The notes: generated by a model from the sequence alone, not told the origin. Counted from the stretch's first letter, positions 41,911-52,279 are shown. The stretch is 64,000 bases of DNA from Cyclobacterium sp. SYSU L10401 (GCF_010993705.1 NZ_WOFO01000002.1:248001-312000), one strand, 5' to 3'. A program made the numbers and translations.

Positions 41911-43962
41911 TTAGTTGGTTGGCCTTGGTTGATACAGGCTCAAGGGCTTGTCCTGAAAACCAGGGCCGGACCATTTCAGCTCCAACTTCAGGTTTTCCTT
42001 GTCCTCCGGCCTTTTGGCAACCCATTTAACCGGATGATACCCTTTCTCCAGAAACAAGCTGGACTTTCCGGATTCCTTTGCCAGGTTTGAATGGTCGTTA
42101 TCCACCACCAGCGCATCGTGGACATGCATCACCAGACCGCCATTGGTGTGAAAGCGGATTTCATAAGCACCGGTTTGATCTACTTTTAGCAGCCCCTGGA
42201 ATACAAATACCTTAGCCTCCTCCTTTGGAACAAAGTCATCCAGTTGGGCCAAAAGGTGAAGCTCCGATGGTAGATCCTTTGCGGTATCGATAAAAGGCAC
42301 CCATGGAAAATCCCCCCGGTAGCTGGCAACCTGTACCCCTGTTTCAGGAATCTCATTCAGGTCCAGCGCAGGAACCGGCAAATCGTCATAGGGCCGTTCG
42401 GCTGAAGCATTGTACCTTCGCCAACGTAGAACAGCATTTTTCATTTCTTTTTGGAGCTTGACAAACTCCCCATTCGTTCCAGAGAGATCATTGGCTTCTC
42501 CGGGATCGGATTTCGTATCAAAAATACGAAAATCGTCTTCATGAGATAAAATATTGTACCGGATACCTTTATAGCCATCCAGGTACAACACCTGCATTTC
42601 TCCCCGCTTTTTTCCCCTTTTGGATTCCAGAAAAGATTCGTAACTCTTCGTGTTATTGTTGACCTGGTACTCGATGTAAACTTTACCATCGTGGTCGTTG
42701 GCCTGACCGGAAAGTATGGGCCAGAGTGACCTGCCATCGGTATTGGCTGGCGCTGGCAAACCGCTGATTTCAGCAAATGTCGGCAACCAATCATGAAACC
42801 CGGAGGGAGAATCATTTTTCAGCCCTTCCTGTATTTTTCCCGGCCACCTAACCAGTGCCGGCACACGGATACCTCCCTCCCAGGTATCGCGTTTGGTTCC
42901 ATCCAAATGGGCAAAACTTTCAAAAAAAACAGGATCATAATCTCCATAACCGTAGGACTCGTGATGTGGACCATTGTCGGATGTAAATACGATCAGCGTC
43001 TCCTCGTCAATATTCAGGTCCTTCAATAAGTGAATCAGATCTCCGATGGCGTTATCAATTCGGCGAACCATACTGGCAAAGCGTCGCTGAACTTCCGGCC
43101 ACTCTTCCTTGCGGTATTCGGGATGGATAAAACTGTTTATTTCTCCGTTGGCCGTATTGATAAAATTGCCGCTTTCTCCCAGGTACTGAACGCCTCCGCT
43201 CGTCCCTCCCCCGGAAGGATAGGGCATGCTGGGTATTTCCAGACCTGCATGCGGGGTATCGTAGGCCAGGTACATAAAAAACGGTTGATCGGGATGGCCC
43301 TGTTGATGGTCTTGAATGTATTTTTTTGCCCTGGCTGTAAAAAGGTCCGTGGTGTAACTTCCCTTTAATTGACTGGATATCTCTTCATTTCCATCGTAAA
43401 ATTCCATCGGTCCCCTGTTTGCCACATCGTGTGCCGGATAATGATTGTGTCCATCCCGGTGACGGACATATCCGAAGAAATAATCAAAGCCCCTTTTGGT
43501 AGGATAGGCTTCCCAGGTAGCAGGGCTGTCTCCCTGCAAACCCTGAAGCCCGTATTTACCAATCAATGCCGTCGCATAACCGGCCTCTTTCAGCACGGTC
43601 GCCAGGTTATGGTTATCAGGAAGGGCTTTATCGAATTGATTGTTTCTGATTTCGGCATGTCCCTGGTGTTGACCCAGGAGCAAGGAAGCCCGGGAAGGTG
43701 CACAAACCGGTGCAGGTACATAATGACGGGTTAAGATCATTCCTTCTGCGGCCATTTGATCCAAATTGGGTGTACGATGATAGGGTTCTCCTTCCGCTTT
43801 CCGCTGGTTTTGATACAATATCCCCAGGTCACCATATCCCAAATCATCGGTCAGAATAAAAATGATGTTGGGCTTTTTAGCTACCGGCCTGGTTCCAAAA
43901 GCAACTTCAGGCATCAAAATGCCGGAAACTACCAGCAACATTATTAGAGACAGCTTATTCAT
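41911..43962 (-). CDS. Sulfatase with C-terminal beta-domain (PA14-like)
   Basis: This 683-residue exported S1-family sulfatase has a signal peptide to about residue 23. The metal site starts IIFILTDDLGYGDLG. The activation motif is CAPSRASLLLGQ (Cys87 becomes formylglycine; Arg91 present). Later landmarks are KYGLQGLQG, IVFTSDNGPH and GGIRVPALVRWPG. Residues about 555-683 form an extra beta domain (FVFQGLLKVDQTGAYEIRFH; GYHPVKWVAKRPED) resembling PA14 carbohydrate-binding modules. Its start overlaps the end of the upstream sulfatase gene by 8 bp, so the two are translated together. The substrate is not determinable by eye. Confidence 0.9.
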   Translation of the reverse strand: MNKLSLIMLLVVSGILMPEVAFGTRPVAKKPNIIFILTDDLGYGDLGILYQNQRKAEGEPYHRTPNLDQMAAEGMILTRHYVPAPVCAPSRASLLLGQHQGHAEIRNNQFDKALPDNHNLATVLKEAGYATALIGKYGLQGLQGDSPATWEAYPTKRGFDYFFGYVRHRDGHNHYPAHDVANRGPMEFYDGNEEISSQLKGSYTTDLFTARAKKYIQDHQQGHPDQPFFMYLAYDTPHAGLEIPSMPYPSGGGTSGGVQYLGESGNFINTANGEINSFIHPEYRKEEWPEVQRRFASMVRRIDNAIGDLIHLLKDLNIDEETLIVFTSDNGPHHESYGYGDYDPVFFESFAHLDGTKRDTWEGGIRVPALVRWPGKIQEGLKNDSPSGFHDWLPTFAEISGLPAPANTDGRSLWPILSGQANDHDGKVYIEYQVNNNTKSYESFLESKRGKKRGEMQVLYLDGYKGIRYNILSHEDDFRIFDTKSDPGEANDLSGTNGEFVKLQKEMKNAVLRWRRYNASAERPYDDLPVPALDLNEIPETGVQVASYRGDFPWVPFIDTAKDLPSELHLLAQLDDFVPKEEAKVFVFQGLLKVDQTGAYEIRFHTNGGLVMHVHDALVVDNDHSNLAKESGKSSLFLEKGYHPVKWVAKRPEDKENLKLELKWSGPGFQDKPLSLYQPRPTN

Positions 43963-45394
43963 TCAATTTTTCATTTATCAGGTTCATTTCAAATGCTTTA
44001 TCATAATGGGGATTTGCCTGATCCGGAACAGGTGCATTGACTTCCTTCCTCCAGTTTTCGAGCATTTCAATCAGTTGATCCTTGACTGTTGGTTGACTTT
44101 CCGCTAAATTGGTTGTTTCTCCCGGATCTTCCGCCAGGTTATAGAGTTCGTAATCATCCTCTTCGAAATAATGATGGAGCTTCCATTTCCCTTTTCTGAC
44201 GACAGACCCCGGCCGGGTTCTGAACAAGGGATCCCTGCCCCCATCTTCTTTGGGATTATAGGCCTGAAGGTAGACGGGAAAATGCCAAAAGAGGGGCCTC
44301 TCCGCTAGCGATTCTTGCTTAAACAGGGGAGCCAGGTCCATTCCATCCCATTTCTCCTCCCCCACCTGCTCCGCTTCAACGATATTCCTTATCGTTGGGT
44401 AAAAATCCATATGAGTCACGGGAACATCGGAGGTAGTTCCGGCGGGAATTTTTCCAGGCCAGCGAATTACCAAAGGGATTCGGATACCTCCTTCATAATA
44501 GGAACCCTTTCCTGCTCTCAAAGGGTCTTGGTAGGAGATATCCCTGATCCCGCCATTATCAGAAGTAAAAATCAAAAGCGTATTATCTGAAAGGTTTAAT
44601 TCATCAAGGACCTGCAATAGTTTACCCACATTTTCATCTACCGAAGCTACCATGGCCGCATAATCAGCCCGGTCCTGTCCTTCCCTTCCCTGTTTATTCT
44701 TAAACTTTTCAATCAGGCTTTCCTTGCCGATAATGGGGGTATGTACGGAATAGAAGGGTAAGTTTAAGAAAAACGGTTTGGACTGATTGGCTTCAATAAA
44801 TGCGATGGCCTCCCGGGTCAATCGGTCGGTCAGGTATTCCCCCTCCGGCCCGTCTTCTATAAAGCTGATATTGTAGGGACTAAAGTACCCATTCTTTCCC
44901 GGATTTCCGTGGTGCGCCCCTCCCACATTGACATGAAAACCATGTTGCAAGGGATCCTCATTGATATGCCATTTCCCAAAAGTCCCATTCGTATAGCCAT
45001 TATCCTTTAGCATCATGGCCAGGGTATACAAGGAATCAGGCAGGAAATCCCGATTGGGGGTAGGAATGATTTTACGGGTTTTTGCATTTCCTCTTTCCGA
45101 ATTGTCTACCGTATAGACCCCATGTCTGGGGGTATTCCTGCCACTCATCAGGCTGGCCCTGCTGGGGGCGCAATTGGCAGCAGCAGCATAGGCATGATAA
45201 AAAACCATGCCCTGCCCTGCCAATTGATCCAGGTTTGGGGTTTCATAAAATTCACTTCCCATAAACCCCAGGTCTTTATAACCCAGATCATCTACGTTGA
45301 TCAGAATGATGTTGGGTTTGCTTTTTTCCGTACAGGAAAAAAGAAGGCCTATGATCACAAAAAACACGGTAAAGTGCAGGGATCGCCTGTCCAT
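43955..45394 (-). CDS. Sulfatase, lipoprotein
   Basis: This 479-residue S1-family sulfatase has a lipoprotein signal (FSC, Cys21). The core motifs are ILINVDDLGYKDLG, NCAPSRASLMSGRN (formylglycine site Cys75, Arg79 present), KWHINEDP, LIFTSDNGG and GGIRIPLVIRWPG. It has a regular sulfatase length without extra domains. It is encoded directly before the 683-residue sulfatase with an 8-bp overlap. The 410-bp gap upstream suggests its own promoter, separate from the SusCD operon. Confidence 0.92.
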   Translation of the reverse strand: MDRRSLHFTVFFVIIGLLFSCTEKSKPNIILINVDDLGYKDLGFMGSEFYETPNLDQLAGQGMVFYHAYAAAANCAPSRASLMSGRNTPRHGVYTVDNSERGNAKTRKIIPTPNRDFLPDSLYTLAMMLKDNGYTNGTFGKWHINEDPLQHGFHVNVGGAHHGNPGKNGYFSPYNISFIEDGPEGEYLTDRLTREAIAFIEANQSKPFFLNLPFYSVHTPIIGKESLIEKFKNKQGREGQDRADYAAMVASVDENVGKLLQVLDELNLSDNTLLIFTSDNGGIRDISYQDPLRAGKGSYYEGGIRIPLVIRWPGKIPAGTTSDVPVTHMDFYPTIRNIVEAEQVGEEKWDGMDLAPLFKQESLAERPLFWHFPVYLQAYNPKEDGGRDPLFRTRPGSVVRKGKWKLHHYFEEDDYELYNLAEDPGETTNLAESQPTVKDQLIEMLENWRKEVNAPVPDQANPHYDKAFEMNLINEKLNE

Positions 45395-45804
45395 CTATTA
45401 TGTTATTAAAATGTTAACATCTACATTCAACACAGTCGGGTAAATATAAAATCTACCTCCAGAATTACCTTTAATATATTGTCACCATGAAATTCAACTT
45501 ACTGCCAATGACTCAGGTGCGGATGGCCAATGGCATACAAGTTAGGAAGGAATGATTACTTACCAAAGAAGCTATAAATCTACTGTCGGAAAAATCAGGT
45601 CATTGTTACATGTCAAATTTCCCTTCAATAATAATCTTCATGGTAAAATACTTAAGGTGTTTTACAAATAAAGTCATGTATAGAAAGAAATATTTATTGA
45701 AAAAGTCCGAAAATAAAGTTGGGCAATTGGAGAAAATAGAAATAGACAAAATGAGCGGGAACATGTTCCCACTCATTATTATAAATTAATTGACTGTAGA
45801 TAAA
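45395..45804. other. Gene-free region between two sulfatase genes
   Basis: These 410 bases contain no credible gene. They include the near-perfect palindrome at 45751-45776, close to the stop of the sulfatase gene at 45805, and the upstream region of the sulfatase gene starting at 45394. AT-rich, with no clear promoter box by eye. Confidence 0.5.
45751..45776 (-). terminator. 26-base near-perfect palindrome after the sulfatase gene
   Basis: ATGAGCGGGAACA and TGTTCCCACTCAT are reverse complements except for one position, giving a 13-bp arm with no loop in DNA and a strong hairpin in RNA. On the minus strand it follows the stop at 45805 by 28 bp and is followed by TTTTG. It fits a terminator of the SusCD-sulfatase operon. 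As a DNA palindrome (GGGAACATGTTCCC) it could also bind a dimeric regulator. Confidence 0.55.
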
Positions 45805-47142
45805 TTACCTCGATTTTTTGGCACCTACCCACCATTTATCCAGATTAGCCAGGAGTTTGTCAACTACTTTAGGGTGCTCATCCGCTAAATTCTCAGTTTC
45901 CATGGGATCTTTCAAAATATCGTAAAGTAGGACGTCCTGGTTGTCGGGATTGGCAATACCCGGGTCAATCAACTTCCAGGAACCACTGATTATGATGCGG
46001 CTTTCCAATGTTTGCTCCGGTTGGTCCACGGCCACCATGTCATGGGAGAAATCCATGCTGTAAATCTGTTTTCTTTTCGACAATGCTTTGGTGTCCAGCA
46101 CATTGACTCCCTGCATGTCTGGTAACGGCTCCATACCTACCGCTGCCAGGGTGGTCACTGCCATGTCGATGCTGCTCGTCAGGTTTTCGGTATCCATGCG
46201 GGGGGTGATTTTTCCCGGCCACTTGTAAATGATAGGTGTCCGGATGCCCATGTCTTGTGGGTCTTGTTTGGATCCGGGTGCATATCGGTTGGGCCGGTCA
46301 GGATCCTGAATCCAGCCATTGTCGGTTACAAATACCACCAGGGTATTTTCGGTCAATCCTTCCTCTTCCACTTTATCCAATAGCTGGCCTACCGTGATAT
46401 CCAACCATTCACACATGGCCCAATAGGCAGCCACCGCTTCGGTAGGTGCTTTGGGCAGGTATTTTTGCAGAAGAGAATCCGGTGGCGTATGCGGCGAATG
46501 GGGCAAAAAGGGAGCATACCAGATAAAGAACGGATCCTGATCGGCTATGGCCTGATCCATGAAATCAAAAATGGGGTCCATACCTTCTCTTCCGATTTTC
46601 AATCCCTCATCCCCATGGCGGCCTCCCCTTGTGGGATCTCCATGCGTCATGCCATCGGTGAAGCCGCCCTCCTTCCAGTGGCCACCCCACCATTTGCCGG
46701 ACTGAAAGGATACATAGCCGAGTTTTTGTAACAGCTGGGGTACCGTTGGGTGCTTTTGGAATTCGTCCAGGTAGTCTTTGTAAAGCCGAGACCTGGCTTC
46801 CTGCCAATCGGTTTGGTACCGTGGTTTTTCAAAGGTGAACTCTGGATCATTTCCCGTAATACCATGCTGGTAGGGGTACAATCCTGTGATGATGGAAGCC
46901 AGGGAAGGACTGCAAAGAGGAGCCGTCACATAGCCGCGGGTGAAGGTAAGCCCCTCCGCTGCCAGTTGATCGATGCGGGGGGTCTCTATGTGCGGGTGTC
47001 CGGTAAACCCATAATCGGTCCAGGACTGATCATCTGACAGGATGTATATGATGTTTGGTTTCTCTGTTTGGCTGATAGCCGCTTCTATTGGCATAAACAG
47101 AAAGAGCAAAACTATTAAATAAATTATTTTCCTGTGTTTCAT
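45805..47142 (-). CDS. Sulfatase-family protein with a CSPSL activation motif
   Basis: This S1-family protein has 445 residues when started at the ATG at 47140-47142, which is followed at once by a signal peptide (KHRKIIYLIVLLFLF); an in-frame TTG 14 codons upstream is less likely. Metal and core motifs are IIYILSDDQSWTDYG, KWWGGHWKEGG, VVFVTDNGWI and IRTPIIYKWPGK. The motif that should read CxPSR is CSPSLASIIT (Cys77, Leu81), so the arginine of the formylglycine signature is replaced. Some S1 relatives have CRPSL (from memory), but here no arginine is at either position. It follows SusD after 38 bp and is part of that operon. Confidence 0.88.
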   Translation of the reverse strand: MKHRKIIYLIVLLFLFMPIEAAISQTEKPNIIYILSDDQSWTDYGFTGHPHIETPRIDQLAAEGLTFTRGYVTAPLCSPSLASIITGLYPYQHGITGNDPEFTFEKPRYQTDWQEARSRLYKDYLDEFQKHPTVPQLLQKLGYVSFQSGKWWGGHWKEGGFTDGMTHGDPTRGGRHGDEGLKIGREGMDPIFDFMDQAIADQDPFFIWYAPFLPHSPHTPPDSLLQKYLPKAPTEAVAAYWAMCEWLDITVGQLLDKVEEEGLTENTLVVFVTDNGWIQDPDRPNRYAPGSKQDPQDMGIRTPIIYKWPGKITPRMDTENLTSSIDMAVTTLAAVGMEPLPDMQGVNVLDTKALSKRKQIYSMDFSHDMVAVDQPEQTLESRIIISGSWKLIDPGIANPDNQDVLLYDILKDPMETENLADEHPKVVDKLLANLDKWWVGAKKSR

Positions 47143-47180
47143 ATTTTTATCATCATTTGATTGGAATAAAATTGGGGTTT

Positions 47181-48659
47181 TCAATACCCAGGATTTTGTT
47201 CAAGCCTATTGATTAAAATTTGTTCAGCTGGTATAGGAGCTAATAATTTATTTGACGTAATGTTAAAGGAAGCATCAAAAAGAAAAGGTTTCATTTCTTT
47301 CTCCCGTATACCATGCTCAGACATTACTTCAACTGCTTTACCGGTCCTTTTTAAATCATACCACCTCTGATTTTCAAAACAAAACTCCACTTGTCGTTCC
47401 TTTAGAATCAGTTCTCCTAGAGAGGTTTGATCAAATCCTGAAAGAGGCGCTGTCAATCCAGCCCTATTTCTAACCATTTCAACGTAGGGAATGGCTTCTC
47501 CTGTCCTTCCCAATTCATTAAGGACTTCGGCATACATCAGCAGCACATCTGAATAACGCAAAATAGGAAGGTTGTCCCCACAGCGGTCATCGGGTGCAGA
47601 AACCGGAGGCTTAAATTTTCCAGTATAGGACAATTCTCTGATTTCTCCATCCCAATCCTCACCTATCCAGGTATTTATTGAAACAGCTTTTCTTTTATCC
47701 CCCTCTTCAAAAGCATCAATTAAGTCATTTGTAGGAATATTCCATCCTGCGCTTATGATGTTAATGTTTGGGCGTTCGGTGATTTCTCCTTCCGAACTCC
47801 ATGGGACAAACATAAATATGAACCGGTTGGATAATTCCCTGTTATTTTCTGAATACTGAATAGCAAAAATTGTTTCTGTAAAATCAGGATTAGAAGGATC
47901 AAACAAGTCCTCATAGTTGGGTAGCAAAGAATATTCATTTGAATCTATCACTTCCTTCAAATTGTTTTCTGCTTCGTCAAAATTACCTATGGTTAAATTT
48001 ACCTTACCCAACAATGCCAAGGCAGCTATTTTATTAGCCCTACCGTCTTCATGAACATCGGTAGCATTTGAAAAATGGTTTATCGCCTGGTTCAGGTCAT
48101 TTATTATAGATTGATAGATTTGTTCCTCACTGGATCTTTTTATCTCCACGGCTTCTTGAGAAGTTATCGGTGTGGTAACCAAAGGAACCCCCCCGAATTG
48201 CCTTACAAGGTTAAAATAATATAGTGCTCTTAGAAAAAGAGCCTCCCCTGAGGACCTTTCTTTAAAGGCTTCATTAGACCAAACTACTTCCGGCCTGTCA
48301 ATTTCGAAAAGCAATTTATTGCACCGGGTAATACCATTATAGGATTGTTCCCAAAAACTGCTATAACCACGGTTATCGGAGGTGATAATAAATTGATCAA
48401 TTACCCCTCTCACCGCTTCTCCAGTCCTTATATTATACTGAAAACTCGTATTGTCAGAAACCAATTCAGCCAATACCCAATGCAGGTCTTTTTCGTAATT
48501 TCTCATTGGAACATAACAGCCATTGGCCAATAATATGTACTCCTCCTGGCTTTGATAGAAGTTTCCTTCATTTAAGGTGGTTTCTGGGAATAATTCTAAA
48601 AAATCCTCGGAGCATGAACTTATTGCAACAAGACAAAATATATATAATAGCTTTTTCAT
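47181..48659 (-). CDS. SusD/RagB-like outer-membrane glycan-binding lipoprotein
   Basis: This 492-residue lipoprotein (lipobox SSC, Cys16) starts the mature part with SEDFLELFPETTLNEGNFYQ, the usual SusD opening. Tetratricopeptide-like segments follow (FLRALYYFNLVRQFGGVPLV; ALLGKVNLTIGNFDEAENNL) and the standard C-terminus has RQVEFCFENQRWYDLKR and LEQNPGY. It caps the SusC-like transporter on the cell surface and binds the oligosaccharide. It lies 42 bp downstream of the SusC gene and 38 bp upstream of a sulfatase gene. Confidence 0.95.
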   Translation of the reverse strand: MKKLLYIFCLVAISSCSEDFLELFPETTLNEGNFYQSQEEYILLANGCYVPMRNYEKDLHWVLAELVSDNTSFQYNIRTGEAVRGVIDQFIITSDNRGYSSFWEQSYNGITRCNKLLFEIDRPEVVWSNEAFKERSSGEALFLRALYYFNLVRQFGGVPLVTTPITSQEAVEIKRSSEEQIYQSIINDLNQAINHFSNATDVHEDGRANKIAALALLGKVNLTIGNFDEAENNLKEVIDSNEYSLLPNYEDLFDPSNPDFTETIFAIQYSENNRELSNRFIFMFVPWSSEGEITERPNINIISAGWNIPTNDLIDAFEEGDKRKAVSINTWIGEDWDGEIRELSYTGKFKPPVSAPDDRCGDNLPILRYSDVLLMYAEVLNELGRTGEAIPYVEMVRNRAGLTAPLSGFDQTSLGELILKERQVEFCFENQRWYDLKRTGKAVEVMSEHGIREKEMKPFLFDASFNITSNKLLAPIPAEQILINRLEQNPGY

Positions 48660-48701
48660 ATCTGAATAATTAATGTGAAATATTAAGACTTTCCAACCAG
48701 T

Positions 48702-51700
48702 CTAAAAAGATAAATTTATACCTAAAGACGTGGTCCTAGAAAGTGGGTAAGAAGTCATGTCAAATCCTGGTACAAGCGTATTGTTTTGGTTGGCAGCCTG
48801 ACCTTCAGGATTTGCTCCCTTATAGTTGGTAAACATGGCCAGATTCTGAATGGTCATATAAATTCTGGAGCCTTTAAGGATTCGAAATCTATCAATCAAA
48901 CTTCCAGAAAAGGTATATCCCAGGGTCAAATTTGAAATTCTTAAATAGGATGCGTCTTCCACCCATAGGGTAGAAACCCGATGACCCCAGCTAGGTCTTA
49001 CCTGCGGAATCCCTGAATGTATTCCATCTCCTGGATTATCCCTACTTCTCCATCTATTTTCCCAATCCCTATCTACATTAAAAAATCCTTGTAAATTATC
49101 TGTAGTTTGTCTTAATCCATTCATCACCTGCCCACCACTTTGGCCATTTATGATAACACCCAAATCAATTCCCTTGTAAGCGAAATTGTTGGTAAGACCA
49201 AAAATAAAATCAGGATGGGGATTTCCTATGATGGTATAATCCAAAACGTCATTTATCAACCCGTCTTCGTTGACATCCCTGTATTTAACATTTCCTTCAT
49301 AAACCTGGGGTGTCTGAACAATGTCCGGATCTTCAAGGTCTTCCGGTGTATATACACCTTCCAAAATGAAACCATAGAACTGACCAATAGGCTGACCTAC
49401 CACTGAAATATGGGTAGGATTACCATCATTATTACCAGCTAAGATCCGCACAGTGCTTTCATTAAGCGCAATTACTTTATTTCTGTTAAAGGCTATATTA
49501 GCATTTATGTCCCAGGAAAATTCTCCCGCATAGGGAGAACCACCTAAAGCTATTTCCAATCCGGTGTTTCTTACATTTCCCTGATTGATAGTTTGAGAAT
49601 TAAAACCCGTTATGGCTGGTATCACATCATTCAACAGCATATTATTGCTTTCTCTTCTGTAAAGATCTATCAATAAAGAAAGGCGATTACTTAGAAATTG
49701 AAAGTCAATACCTAAATCAAATTGGTTTGATTCTTCCCATGTCAGAAAGGGGTTAGGTAGCCCTACACTAGAAGCGGTAACCTGATTATTAGCAAAAACG
49801 TAGGAACCTGCACTAATGGAAGCCAAATGAGCGTAATTACCTATATTGTTGTTCCCGCTTTTACCGTAGCTGGCCCTGATCTTCAATTCATCCATCCAAT
49901 TAACTCCATTGAAGAATTCTTCTTCTGAAATACGCCAGGCGCCGGCCAAAGACGGAAAAAGGGCGTATCTATTTTCCCGACCAAATCTTGAGGAACCATC
50001 TGACCTGAAGGTAGCAGTCAAAAGGTATTTTTCCTTCCAGGCATAATTTACCCGACCCAGGTAAGAAATCATGCTCCACTCATTCACTCCTTCACCCCAT
50101 GATTCAATTGCCTGAGCTGCATTTATCGTTCTAATTAAATCATTCGGAAAAGGATCAGCTACCAAAGAAATACTATTCGATGTGAATTTTTGGGTGGTAT
50201 ATCCCAATAAAGCATTGATCCTGTGTTCACCCTTGGTCAGATCATAATTCAAAGTGTTCTCTATTAACCAATCAAAACTGTTGCTCCTGCTATTGGAAGA
50301 AAAACCTGTTCCCGGAGTGGGAGGACGGTTAGAGTCTCCAACCGTACTTGGAATGAACTGTTCAAACTTGGAAACCTCAAAAATTGTATTTAGGGAACTT
50401 CTGAACCTAAGATTTGGTAAAATCTCCAATTCCGCATAGGCAATTCCCAGGTTTTGAAAAGTATTTTGTTGTCGTTTTGACTCCTGAAGAACAAATAACG
50501 GATTAGCAAAACTCCAGGCAGAGTGAAACCTACTTTGGGGAGCTACTATATATGGTTTTAGGTTTCCGTCTTCATCATATGGGGTTGAAATTGGATTGGC
50601 CCAGATACTTACTCCAAGTACATCTCCTCTGTTAAGATTGGTATTCGCTCTGTCCTGTTTAATAAAGGTGGGCTGTATGGAGGCCCCCACTTTTATTTTA
50701 TCACTTACATTGGTGTCGATACCCAGGTTACTACTGAACCGCTCAATCCCTGTACTTTTTAGGACTCCTTCTTGTTTGAAATACCCCAAACTGAAATTTA
50801 TTCTGGAATCCTTTGTTCCTTTTTGCATACTAAAATTATGATCCTGGATTGAAGCTGACTGAAAGATTAAATCATACCAATCTGTTCCCTTGCCAGATAG
50901 CGCATCCAGATTCCTATATTCCTCGGGATAATCATCAAGGGTAGGCTCTCTATTTTCTGTTTGTCTTACCCCTATATCAATACGGTCTCTTTGGAATTGG
51001 GCAAATTCCCTTTGATTCAAAAGATTAGGTCTTCCCTTTTGAGGAACTTGCTGTACGCCAACCATCGAAGAAAAATTTATCTGAGTTTGTTCGTACTCGC
51101 CTTTTTTGGTTGTAATCATTATTACTCCATTGGCTCCTCTAGACCCATATATTGCTGTAGATGAGGCATCTTTCAATATGGTAATAGATTCGATGTTATT
51201 GGGGTCTATAAACATAAGGGGATTCAGGGTTTGGTTCATCCCCGATGAATATGGCATACCATCTATTACATACAATGGCTCATTTCCTGCACCCAGAGAT
51301 CCGCTACCCCTGATTTTGACCGATGTTCCTGCTCCCGGCGCTCCGGATACTTGCTGGATCTGAACTCCTGCCACCTGCCCTACCATTTTTTGGTCAAGCG
51401 TTGATACAGGTAAATTTTTGATAGCTTTCTGATTGACGGATGAAACTGCTCCGGTAACGTCCTCCTTCTTTTGGGTTCCATATCCCACCACCAATACTTC
51501 TTCTAAGGAGGATTGATCCTCAATTAAGGTAATTTCTAAAAAAGTTTGGTTTCCCACAGCGACAGATTGACTCTGGTACCCGATGAAAGAAATCCTAATA
51601 GTAGATTCTTCGGAAGCATCAATAGAAAAATTACCATCGATATCAGTAACAGTCCCCGTATTCGTTCCTTCAATAATTACTGTAGCACCCGGGATCGGCT

Positions 51701-52154
51701 GTCCGGTATTATCCAGAACTTTCCCTTTGATTTCTATTGCAAGAATTGGTAATTCAAAAACACTTTCAGAATCTGTTTTTTCATTACCATTTAATCCCAC
51801 CTCACTCCTTACCACATAAATCTGCTCATTTACACGCTTGAAATCGTAATCCACCTGCTCTGTGATTTTTTTAAGCATGGTTTTAAGGTCCGTGGATAAA
51901 TGGAGGGAAATTTTCGTTTTGTCTTTGGCTACCTCCTGGTTATAGGCAAAGACAAAATCTGTCTGCTGCTCTAAAGCTGCCAACACCGTTACCAGCTTCT
52001 GATTCTTGGCTTGTAACTGTACCTGATAATCTTCCATGCTCTGACTGGAGCCTGGTTCTGCCATAATCACCTGTATGACAAGTAATTGAAGCAAAAAGTA
52101 CTTTAGGGTTTGTTTTGAATAAAGCACAATTAGCCTTAGTAAATTATTTTTCAT
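48702..52154 (-). CDS. SusC/RagA-like TonB-dependent transporter with STN domain
   Basis: This 1150-residue outer-membrane importer has a signal peptide to about 32. An STN (secretin/TonB short N-terminal) domain at about 38-105 (KLVTVLAALEQQTDFVFAYN) marks it as a signal transducer to the FecR anti-sigma factor. A carboxypeptidase-regulatory-like domain follows at about 138-215 (VLDNTGQPIPGATVIIEGTN), then the plug at about 225-335 (ALYVIDG-type segment EPLYVIDGMPY; SSTAIYGSRGANGVIMI), then the 22-strand barrel ending SRTTSLGINLSF. Together with SusD it imports glycan fragments. The sigma/anti-sigma pair is encoded directly upstream on the same strand. Confidence 0.95.
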   Translation of the reverse strand: MKNNLLRLIVLYSKQTLKYFLLQLLVIQVIMAEPGSSQSMEDYQVQLQAKNQKLVTVLAALEQQTDFVFAYNQEVAKDKTKISLHLSTDLKTMLKKITEQVDYDFKRVNEQIYVVRSEVGLNGNEKTDSESVFELPILAIEIKGKVLDNTGQPIPGATVIIEGTNTGTVTDIDGNFSIDASEESTIRISFIGYQSQSVAVGNQTFLEITLIEDQSSLEEVLVVGYGTQKKEDVTGAVSSVNQKAIKNLPVSTLDQKMVGQVAGVQIQQVSGAPGAGTSVKIRGSGSLGAGNEPLYVIDGMPYSSGMNQTLNPLMFIDPNNIESITILKDASSTAIYGSRGANGVIMITTKKGEYEQTQINFSSMVGVQQVPQKGRPNLLNQREFAQFQRDRIDIGVRQTENREPTLDDYPEEYRNLDALSGKGTDWYDLIFQSASIQDHNFSMQKGTKDSRINFSLGYFKQEGVLKSTGIERFSSNLGIDTNVSDKIKVGASIQPTFIKQDRANTNLNRGDVLGVSIWANPISTPYDEDGNLKPYIVAPQSRFHSAWSFANPLFVLQESKRQQNTFQNLGIAYAELEILPNLRFRSSLNTIFEVSKFEQFIPSTVGDSNRPPTPGTGFSSNSRSNSFDWLIENTLNYDLTKGEHRINALLGYTTQKFTSNSISLVADPFPNDLIRTINAAQAIESWGEGVNEWSMISYLGRVNYAWKEKYLLTATFRSDGSSRFGRENRYALFPSLAGAWRISEEEFFNGVNWMDELKIRASYGKSGNNNIGNYAHLASISAGSYVFANNQVTASSVGLPNPFLTWEESNQFDLGIDFQFLSNRLSLLIDLYRRESNNMLLNDVIPAITGFNSQTINQGNVRNTGLEIALGGSPYAGEFSWDINANIAFNRNKVIALNESTVRILAGNNDGNPTHISVVGQPIGQFYGFILEGVYTPEDLEDPDIVQTPQVYEGNVKYRDVNEDGLINDVLDYTIIGNPHPDFIFGLTNNFAYKGIDLGVIINGQSGGQVMNGLRQTTDNLQGFFNVDRDWENRWRSRDNPGDGIHSGIPQVRPSWGHRVSTLWVEDASYLRISNLTLGYTFSGSLIDRFRILKGSRIYMTIQNLAMFTNYKGANPEGQAANQNNTLVPGFDMTSYPLSRTTSLGINLSF

Positions 52155-52279
52155 AATTTTAAATGTTTATTGTTAAACAAGGTGGTTTTCCACCGAAACT
52201 GATCCGGGACTGTTGCAGCAGTTCCGGATTTTTCTGATTGAAGGTTAAAACTTGAACTTATCGCATAGGCTGTTAATTT

